From positions 1-8,367 of the forward strand of contig QQUF01000039.1 of the NCBI GenBank assembly GCA_008501735.1: 8,367 nt of DNA. Direction: 5' to 3'. This document shows positions 1 to 6,161 of this stretch, piece after piece. Below the pieces are notes generated by a model. The model did no database searches, was not told the origin of the DNA, and saw nothing but the letters and a program-made list of their open reading frames with translations. The position numbers were made by a program, and so were the translations under genes. Origin of the DNA: Calditrichota bacterium. Its GTDB lineage: Bacteria > CLD3. How positions within the stretch are numbered: position 1 is the first letter of the stretch; the number at the start of each line of letters is the position of its first letter.

Positions 1-1406
1 AAGCGATTTGTACAAGCAGTTTGGTTTGGGGAGACAAATGGTTACGGGAACTGTTTGCAGACGCGAAAGTTACAGGAATAATTAACACAGAAATTTCACC
101 AGAATTTGCGGCAAAACTCGGAGCTGCTTACGGAGCTTTTATTGGTTCGTCAAAAAGTATTTTGATGTCTCGTGATGCTTATGATGGCTCTAGAATGATT
201 AATAGAGCAACAATTTCAGGTTTGATGTCAGCAGGTGTAAATGTTGTTGATTTGAGTGAACTTCCAATTCCAGTTATGAGGCATCAGCTTCGTTCAGGAA
301 GTTATTCTGGCGGGATTCACACGAGGAAATCTTTTTCAGACAACAAATCTGTTGAATTGATTTTTATTGACGCAGATGGAAAAGATATTCCTGTTTCAAA
401 AGCAAAATCTATCGAAAGACTTTTTCAAGGTGAAGCCTTCAAAAGAACTTCTCACGACGCAATTGGTGAAGTAGAATTTTCAGTAAGAGTAACAGAATCT
501 TACAAAAGAAACTTTTTTAATAATCTTGATATTGCGGCAATCGAGAAAAAGAAATACAAAGTTGTTTTGGATTACTCAAATGGAAGCACTTCAAATATTT
601 TCCCTTCCTTACTTGGAAATTTGGATTGTGAAGTTGTTTCTCTAAATGCTTACAAAGACCAAAGAAAACTTCTTTCTTTTAGAAATAATTACGGTTCTGC
701 AAAAGATAATCTTTCAAATATTGTGAAATCTGTTCAAGCTGATTTAGGGTTTCTGATTGACCCAAGTGGTGAAAGGCTTTTGATTTTTGGAGAAAGTGGA
801 AGATACGTTGACACATCAAAAATGATGCTTTTAATTACCTCACTTTTCCTAAAACAAAATCCTGGAATTGAAAAAATTGCTGTTCCCGTTACTGCAACGA
901 GTAGAATCGAAGTTATCGCAAAACGCTTCGGAGTTAAGGAAGTGATTCGTACGAAAAATGACCACAGTTCGATGATGGAAGCAGTTGTGCAAAAAGGTGC
1001 TCAATTTGTCGCAGGAACAAAAGGTGGTTACATTTTTCCAGAATTTCTTTTTGCTTGTGATGCGATGTTTGGAATGGCAAAAATTATGGAACTCCTTGCA
1101 AAAGAAGAGAAAAGTTTTTCTGAACTTCTGCGTGAACAAGCACTTTTGAGTTTGAAGAAAATTGCAGTTCCTTGTGATTGGGATAAAAAAGGAACTGTTA
1201 TGCGAAAAGTTATGGAATTTTCGGAAGGGCAAAAACGTGAACTTGTTGACGGAGTAAAAATTTATTCCGATAACGGTGAATGGGTTCTTCTGATTCCGGA
1301 TAGAAGAGAGGCATTTTTCAATATTTTTGTTGAATCGCACAACGAAAAAAGAACAGATGAAATGCTTGAAATTTATGAAAAACGAATTAAAGAATGGGCA
1401 GAGTAA
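1..1406 (+). CDS. Mannose-1-phosphate guanylyltransferase/phosphomannomutase-like fusion protein, C-terminal part (5' end outside window)
   Basis: The reading frame is open from the window edge (first whole codon at nt 3), so the TTG at nt 21 is not a credible start. About 467 residues are visible. They match the phosphoglucomutase/phosphomannomutase superfamily, with stretches such as EFAAKLGAAYGAF, SRMINRATISGLMSAGVNV and GGYIFPEF. In the family I recall, this domain follows an N-terminal NDP-sugar transferase and a hexapeptide-repeat region, in proteins of about 830 residues that supply GDP-mannose-type sugars; that half is inferred and lies upstream. The mutase motifs are degenerate. The phosphoserine loop TxSHNP reads GGIHTRKS (nt 309-332), the metal loop DxDxDR reads DPSGER (nt 759-776), the sugar loop GExSG reads GTKGGY (nt 1014-1031), and the RTSGTEP phosphate loop is replaced by IPDRREAFF (nt 1293-1319). 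The domain is therefore probably not an active mutase and may be structural or regulatory. Family confidence is good; substrate is uncertain. Confidence 0.8.
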   Translation, partial: AICTSSLVWGDKWLRELFADAKVTGIINTEISPEFAAKLGAAYGAFIGSSKSILMSRDAYDGSRMINRATISGLMSAGVNVVDLSELPIPVMRHQLRSGSYSGGIHTRKSFSDNKSVELIFIDADGKDIPVSKAKSIERLFQGEAFKRTSHDAIGEVEFSVRVTESYKRNFFNNLDIAAIEKKKYKVVLDYSNGSTSNIFPSLLGNLDCEVVSLNAYKDQRKLLSFRNNYGSAKDNLSNIVKSVQADLGFLIDPSGERLLIFGESGRYVDTSKMMLLITSLFLKQNPGIEKIAVPVTATSRIEVIAKRFGVKEVIRTKNDHSSMMEAVVQKGAQFVAGTKGGYIFPEFLFACDAMFGMAKIMELLAKEEKSFSELLREQALLSLKKIAVPCDWDKKGTVMRKVMEFSEGQKRELVDGVKIYSDNGEWVLLIPDRREAFFNIFVESHNEKRTDEMLEIYEKRIKEWAE

Positions 1407-1423
1407 TAAAGCCTATTAATTTT

Positions 1424-1459
1424 AAAGCCTCGAAGAAGCAATTTTTCGGGGCTTTTTTT
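1424..1459 (+). terminator. Rho-independent terminator after the mutase-like gene
   Basis: An 11-bp stem pairs nt 1424-1434 (AAAGCCTCGAA) with nt 1445-1455 (TTCGGGGCTTT), with one G-U pair and a 10-base loop. It is followed by a run of seven T (nt 1453-1459). It starts 17 bases after the stop codon and separates this gene from the next. Confidence 0.88.
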
Positions 1460-1582
1460 ATACTTCTAAGTTTATGATTTTATGAAAAAGTAAACATTTT
1501 CTAACCTTTCAATAAACTACTTGTTGTTTTTTAGAATTCTGTACACTAATTTAAATTCGCCATTGATGGGATTTTTGGCAAA

Positions 1583-1597
1583 TGCTTGTCTCAAGCA
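1583..1597 (+). other. Small hairpin in the leader of the surface-protein gene
   Basis: TGCTTG (1583-1588) and CAAGCA (1592-1597) form a perfect 6-bp inverted repeat around a 3-base loop. It lies about 55 bases upstream of the ribosome binding site, in a 200-base non-coding stretch between the terminator and the GTG start. No T-run follows, so it is not a terminator. It could be mRNA leader structure or chance; the rest of nt 1460-1651 shows nothing I can name. Confidence 0.3.
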
Positions 1598-1651
1598 ATC
1601 TATTGAGTATTACTTAATTTTAATAACTCATAATTTACTAAATTTACTCAC

Positions 1652-1656
1652 GGAGG
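1652..1656 (+). promoter_or_regulatory. Shine-Dalgarno site GGAGG fixing a GTG start
   Basis: GGAGG ends five bases before GTG at 1662-1664. This is the only strong ribosome binding site near the open frame, which stays open as far back as nt 1521. The peptide that begins at this GTG is immediately a signal-peptide-like hydrophobic segment. Confidence 0.8.
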
Positions 1657-1661
1657 AAACT

Positions 1662-4600
1662 GTGTCTCAAGTTAATGTTTCCATTTCTGCTTTACTTATT
1701 GGGCTTTCTGCCTCTTTATGTTTAGCCGAAACAGAAAGCGAAGCACCAATCTATGTTGGTGATGTTATCGAGCAATACGATTCTGCTAACAAACAAACAC
1801 AAAAAATGATTGCAAAAGGACTTTATGAAATGTCTCCAACAGGAGAAGTCATTCCTATGGCAATTGAAAAAAATGCAGTTGTTGTTAAAACTGGAAAAAC
1901 TCCTGCTTCAATCAACCAAGGTGGTGATGTTTGTGCTGGTGCTCCTTCATTAAATATCATAAATGGAAATGTAAATCTTCCGATTGCTCAATCAGGAACA
2001 ACTGTCGGTTTTGCAAATGATTATGACCCTCAAAGTGGTGGACTTTTGCTTAATGGAAATGATGTTGTTTATCAATTAGATGTATTAATTGCTTCAACAA
2101 CTGTAAACATTTCCCTTACTCCTGATGCAACTTTTGACGGTGGATTTTTTATTGTTGGTCCAACAACTTCTGGTGCTGCTGATTGTATTGATGACAATTT
2201 TTTGCTTGCAGTTGCTGACATTGGTGGAGCTGGTTCAACAGAATCTTTAAATAATTTTACAATGCAAACAGGAACTTACTTCATTGTTGTTGATGGTTAC
2301 AATGGAAGTAGTGGAACTTATTCTTTAGATATTGCTGAATACGTTGCTCCCAACTGTGCTTTAACAGCAAGTTTAACAGATGCTTGTGCAGGAAGCGATG
2401 AGTTATTTTATGATGGAGCAGCTGCTTTGTTATTAAATACTCCAAGCCAATATGCTTCAATGAGATTTACTCCAACAGGAAACTTTGATGTTGATGTAGT
2501 AAAATTTAGAGGTTACAACCCAAATGCAATCGGAAACAACGGGCTAGTAAATGTATTCATTACTGGTGATAACGGAAATGGTATTGCTGATGCTAATAAT
2601 ATTTTATACCAAGATTGCTTCGATTACACAGATACTGGTTTTGCACCTTGGTTTTATCTTCAACTTCCATCTTCTGTAAATATGGCTTTTGGGAGTGATT
2701 ATCACGTTGTAATTGGACCTTTAAATGTCGGTGGTGGAGGACCAAATTTCCTTGAAGATGCTGGAAATGATTTCAATAGAGGTCAAATTTCTGGAGTTCC
2801 TTTTGTTCCTGGAACAGCTTGGGCTCCTGGAGCATATGAAAATGAAGTTAATATGAGAGTTTGTGGGTCTTTAGTTTCAACTAACTTTTCAGACCTTAGC
2901 AGTGCAGTAACTTATACTACGGACAAAAAATACTTCAATTGTAATATGGACCCTGTTACTTTGGTTTCTGACATTGTAAGTCTTGGAAATCAAGGTGAAT
3001 CTTCTTTTGATGTTAACTTTGAAATCTTCGATTCATCAGGTGCTTCAGTTTTTACAAACACAGTTACAGCTGGACCAATTAGTGCTGCTGGAGCTGGAAG
3101 TGATACAGTTTCTGTAACAGCTTCTGCTTCTTGGACTCCTTCTTCTTTAGATACTTATACTGCTCAAACAACAGTTTCATTTGCAGGTTCAGATTTTGAC
3201 CCAACAAACGATACAAGTTGGTTAGAGCATAATGTTGTTCAAATTGCAAATGGTATAGCTACTGAACTTTCCTACAATGATGACACTGTTGACGGTTCTA
3301 TCATTTACACCCAATACAGTGGAAGAATGGTTGCTTTTGAACCTTGTTTTTACCCTGTTGTTGTCGATAGTTTGAAATTCACTTCTAGTCAAGGCGGAAG
3401 TGCAAGAGCATTAATCTTTGGTGATGACGGAAATGGTAATCCTGACTTGGCAAACATCCTTTTTAATTCTGTAGAAACTATGGTTGTTGGTGAAAACTTA
3501 GTTCAAGTTGGCTCTGTAACAATTGCAACTGGCAAATTCTATGTTGGCTGGTCAAGTCAAGATGGAAATGTTACAATTTCTTACGATAGTAATCAACCGC
3601 TCGCTGCGAAAAATTCCCAAATGGGACAAGTCGGTTTTGACTTAAATGAGGACTTTGCAGCTGGAACTTTTACTTCTACTGTAGATTTAAATAATGATTT
3701 CTTTATTAAATCTTACGTTAGACCTTCGGCAGCTGATGATATTGGTATTTCAAGTGTAACAGCTCAAAATGCTAATTTCTTAGTTCCTGGTGCAAATGCA
3801 GATTTTGATGTTGTTGTTACTAATTTTGGACAAAACAACGCAGTCTCTGGAACAGTAAGTTTTGATATTGATAACGACGGCAATGCTGACGGAACAAATT
3901 CTTTTTCTAATTTAGCAGTTGGTACTTCGCAAACGTTGACTTTCTCAGGAACTCTTCCTGCTACTGTTGGGGCTAATGTCGCAAGTGCAACAGCAACTTT
4001 AACAAGTGCAACTGATGCTGACAATTCAAATGACTCAAATACTGGCAATTATTACTTGTTAGATTGTATTACTACTTTCCCTTATTCACAGAATTTTGAC
4101 GGACCTGAATGGGTTAATCCAGTTTCTCAGTCAGCAACTGGAGATTGGTTAAATGCTGGTGGAGACGATATGGATTGGACAGTAAATTCTGGCTCAACTG
4201 GTTCGAGTGGAACTGGACCAAGTGCTGACCACACAACTGGTACAACTGGAAATTATCTTTACACTGAAGCTTCAACACCAAACTTCCCAACTAAAGTTGC
4301 TAATCTTTACACACCTTGCTTTGATTTTACAAATTTAGGAAATCCTGAATTTGTATTTTGGTACCATATGGCGGGAAATTCTATCGGTTCTTTAAGTATT
4401 GATGTTTTTGACTTTGCAACTGAGACTTGGACAAATGATGTTTGGACACTTTCAGGTACACAGCAAACTGACCCAACAGACCCATTCTTAGAAGCAGTTG
4501 CCGATTTATCAGCTTTTTCAGGTACAAAAGTAATAGTTCGTTTTAATGGAATTACAGGAACTAACTGGGATAGCGATACTGCAATTGATGACATTGAAGT

Positions 4601-4835
4601 TAGAGATGGAGCTCCTGCAACTCCTTCAAATGTAATGGTTCAAACTACTGGAAATGATGCTGTGATTTCTTGGGACTCTTCTACTGGTGCAACAGGTTAC
4701 ACTGTTTACTGGGGAACTGACCCACAAAATCCAACAACAAATTCTATGGCAGTTGGAAACGTTCTTACTTGGACACACACAAATGGTGTCTCTAACGACC
4801 AAAAAGTCTTTTACTACGTTAAAGCTACTAACTAA
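1662..4835 (+). CDS. Secreted modular surface protein with PPC-like, CARDB-like, MAM and fibronectin type III domains
   Basis: The product is about 1057 residues from the GTG start chosen by its GGAGG site. Residues 1-22 look like a Sec signal (hydrophobic ISALLIGLSASLCLA, probable cleavage after LCLA), though the n-region has no Lys or Arg. Approximate domains in order: PPC-like beta-sandwich (89-226, with YFIVVDGYNGSSGTYSLDI); unnamed beta-rich module A (232-406); CARDB/Ig-like (407-525); module B (532-687), a probable second copy of A; CARDB (692-797); MAM (802-985, with FVFWYHMAG and TAIDDIEV); FN3 (986-1057). A and B share GDxGNGxxDxxNIL at 302-314 and 587-599. A calcium-loop-like DIDNDGNAD sits at 735-743. 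No catalytic domain is evident. The likely role is adhesion, matrix or surface binding outside the cell, inferred from domains only. The protein ends with FN3; no type IX sorting domain or other anchor is visible. A terminator follows. Confidence 0.82.
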   Translation: MSQVNVSISALLIGLSASLCLAETESEAPIYVGDVIEQYDSANKQTQKMIAKGLYEMSPTGEVIPMAIEKNAVVVKTGKTPASINQGGDVCAGAPSLNIINGNVNLPIAQSGTTVGFANDYDPQSGGLLLNGNDVVYQLDVLIASTTVNISLTPDATFDGGFFIVGPTTSGAADCIDDNFLLAVADIGGAGSTESLNNFTMQTGTYFIVVDGYNGSSGTYSLDIAEYVAPNCALTASLTDACAGSDELFYDGAAALLLNTPSQYASMRFTPTGNFDVDVVKFRGYNPNAIGNNGLVNVFITGDNGNGIADANNILYQDCFDYTDTGFAPWFYLQLPSSVNMAFGSDYHVVIGPLNVGGGGPNFLEDAGNDFNRGQISGVPFVPGTAWAPGAYENEVNMRVCGSLVSTNFSDLSSAVTYTTDKKYFNCNMDPVTLVSDIVSLGNQGESSFDVNFEIFDSSGASVFTNTVTAGPISAAGAGSDTVSVTASASWTPSSLDTYTAQTTVSFAGSDFDPTNDTSWLEHNVVQIANGIATELSYNDDTVDGSIIYTQYSGRMVAFEPCFYPVVVDSLKFTSSQGGSARALIFGDDGNGNPDLANILFNSVETMVVGENLVQVGSVTIATGKFYVGWSSQDGNVTISYDSNQPLAAKNSQMGQVGFDLNEDFAAGTFTSTVDLNNDFFIKSYVRPSAADDIGISSVTAQNANFLVPGANADFDVVVTNFGQNNAVSGTVSFDIDNDGNADGTNSFSNLAVGTSQTLTFSGTLPATVGANVASATATLTSATDADNSNDSNTGNYYLLDCITTFPYSQNFDGPEWVNPVSQSATGDWLNAGGDDMDWTVNSGSTGSSGTGPSADHTTGTTGNYLYTEASTPNFPTKVANLYTPCFDFTNLGNPEFVFWYHMAGNSIGSLSIDVFDFATETWTNDVWTLSGTQQTDPTDPFLEAVADLSAFSGTKVIVRFNGITGTNWDSDTAIDDIEVRDGAPATPSNVMVQTTGNDAVISWDSSTGATGYTVYWGTDPQNPTTNSMAVGNVLTWTHTNGVSNDQKVFYYVKATN

Positions 4836-4865
4836 AGTTTAGTGGAAATAAATAGTTTTTTTCTT

Positions 4866-4897
4866 AAACCCGTTGCCATTTTGGTAACGGGTTTTTT
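4866..4897 (+). terminator. Rho-independent terminator between convergent genes
   Basis: A 12-bp stem pairs nt 4866-4877 (AAACCCGTTGCC) with nt 4883-4894 (GGTAACGGGTTT), with one G-U pair and a 5-base loop. It ends in a run of six T (4892-4897). It begins 30 bases after the surface-protein stop. The T-run overlaps the TAA stop of the opposing gene (complement of 4896-4898). On the minus strand the hairpin is followed by only three T and then A-rich sequence, so it should work mainly for the plus-strand gene. Confidence 0.88.
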
Positions 4898-6080
4898 ATT
4901 TACTACTATTGTCTCGGACTTTTCTTAAAGCCTCTTTAAGTTTTTCAGTCTGAGAATCTGGTATGAAAATCTCAATTGCTTTTCTCAAATTGTAAAGAAT
5001 GTTTTTGAAATTATCGGTGATTTTTGCAGGCTCTTCTTTTTCATTAATAATTTTAGTTGAGTAGTTCAAAACGAAAGAAATGAAAACGTTAAACTGACGA
5101 AAGTAATAGAATACAAACGAGAAAAAGAAAACACTTAAGAATACCAAAAAGACCGTTAAAAATATTCCATTTCTGGTAATGCCGTACTCAAACAAAGAAT
5201 CTGTATTCAGCTTAAAGCGTAAATAAAAACCTGAATTTGGGTGTAAAATGTAGGTGTAAGGAAATTTCTTTTCTCTCTCAAATTCAAAAATTTCGTTGCT
5301 AATGAAATTCACATCAAAAGTCTCTGAGTTTATTTCGTCAAATACTTTTGAAAAATAAGTCTTCTCAATGTCGCCTAAGAAAATCCCACGAATATTTCCT
5401 TTGGCATCAAAAATTTTAAATCCAATTCTTAAAACATCAAGTTTGTGAAAAACCTCCATCGCACTGTAACGGTGAAAATTTCCTGCACTCCAAATATCGT
5501 TTAAGGGTGATTTGTTTTGACTTAAAATTTTGTCAAATGATAATTCCTCAAAAGGAGTGAACTCTCCGTTAATTGCAACAAACTCAGAATCCCATCGACA
5601 ATCAACAAAATTATCAAAAATTTTAACAGACTCAAGTGCATAATATTTTGGCTCTACTAATTTTAAATCACTCACTTCATTTGTCTGAATGTTTAGAATG
5701 TAACCATTTTTGTCAAAGTAAGCACAATTCACAAAAATTCTTTCATTCTCCTTTTGCAATGCAACTACCTTTTGTGCAATAGTTGGATAAATCTCACGAG
5801 ATGAATCTTTACTTCTTTTATCAAAAATGCTTGCCAACTCAAAAAGCTCAGGCTGAATTTTATGCTCTATTTTTCTTAATTTTGAAGTCCAGTTATTAAA
5901 AGTTTTGTCAGCAAATTGAGTTGAATTTACAATTTTCATTGTTCTCTCAAAAGAATTGAGAACTAAAGCTTCGGTATCTTGTTGAGCTAAGTAAAAACTT
6001 GTGATTAAGGGTAGTAAAATTAGAATTACGTAAGCGATAACAATTCCTTGTTGTCCTGTAAAAAGTTTTTTCTTTTTCAT
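4896..6080 (-). CDS. Two-pass membrane protein with Cache-like extracytoplasmic sensor domain and no output domain
   Basis: The 394-residue product starts at ATG (complement of 6078-6080). A basic MKKKK start precedes membrane helix 1 (about 12-32). A long extracytoplasmic region (33-304) and membrane helix 2 (about 305-328, very Phe/Val rich) follow, then a 65-residue cytoplasmic tail. The outer region begins with a helical stretch and carries two PAS/Cache-like turns: YFDKNGYIL (121-129) and IFDAKGNIRGIFLGDI (223-238). This resembles the double-Cache ligand-binding domains of histidine kinases and chemoreceptors. The tail is helical and charged; I see no HAMP with confidence, and no kinase, GGDEF or methyl-accepting domain. 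The protein therefore looks like a sensor without output, perhaps signalling through a partner. The outer cysteines C119 and C161 could form a disulfide. It converges on the surface-protein gene and diverges from the HEAT-cyclophilin gene. No clear Shine-Dalgarno site is seen. The ligand is unknown. Confidence 0.72.
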   Translation of the reverse strand: MKKKKLFTGQQGIVIAYVILILLPLITSFYLAQQDTEALVLNSFERTMKIVNSTQFADKTFNNWTSKLRKIEHKIQPELFELASIFDKRSKDSSREIYPTIAQKVVALQKENERIFVNCAYFDKNGYILNIQTNEVSDLKLVEPKYYALESVKIFDNFVDCRWDSEFVAINGEFTPFEELSFDKILSQNKSPLNDIWSAGNFHRYSAMEVFHKLDVLRIGFKIFDAKGNIRGIFLGDIEKTYFSKVFDEINSETFDVNFISNEIFEFEREKKFPYTYILHPNSGFYLRFKLNTDSLFEYGITRNGIFLTVFLVFLSVFFFSFVFYYFRQFNVFISFVLNYSTKIINEKEEPAKITDNFKNILYNLRKAIEIFIPDSQTEKLKEALRKVRDNSSK

Positions 6081-6161
6081 TTTTAGATATTTTTTTTCAA
6101 GTTAAAATTTTAGTTTAAGCAAACTTTTGGATTCACGCCCTAATTTAAGGATTTAATTTTA
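6081..6161. promoter_or_regulatory. Divergent intergenic region, presumed to hold both promoters
   Basis: These 81 AT-rich bases separate the divergent sensor-like and HEAT-cyclophilin genes, so both promoters should lie here or inside the gene ends. On the minus strand, TTTG (complement of 6120-6123) and TAACTTG (complement of 6098-6104), 15 bases apart, are a partial match to the Bacteroidetes TTTG/TAnnTTTG promoter with short spacing. On the plus strand, TTTG at 6126-6129 has no good partner. A weak AAGG (6147-6150) lies 11 bases before the ATG at 6162. Neither promoter is well supported. Confidence 0.35.

Noticed and set aside
849-1340. 163-residue open frame on the minus strand within the mutase-like gene
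   Set aside because: It is rich in Phe, Asn, Cys and Ser, as expected for the complement of an AT-rich gene; it shows no domain and lies wholly inside a well-supported gene.
1521-1547. Possible promoter TTGTTG (1521-1526) with TACACT (1542-1547) ahead of the surface-protein gene
   Set aside because: The 15-base spacing is short, the elements are weak, and they do not match the Bacteroidetes consensus; such matches are common in AT-rich DNA.
1521-1661. Extending the surface protein upstream to TTG 1521 or ATG 1566
   Set aside because: The extra residues give no signal-like start, no ribosome binding site precedes either codon, and GGAGG five bases before GTG 1662 is far stronger.
1710-1725. 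Lipobox at SASLC in the surface-protein signal
   Set aside because: Leu directly before Cys does not fit a lipobox; cleavage after LCLA by ordinary signal peptidase is more likely.
3764-4594. Two minus-strand open frames of 94 and 95 residues (3764-4048 and 4307-4594) inside the surface-protein gene
   Set aside because: They are antisense shadows of CARDB and MAM coding sequence, with no ribosome binding site or recognisable product.
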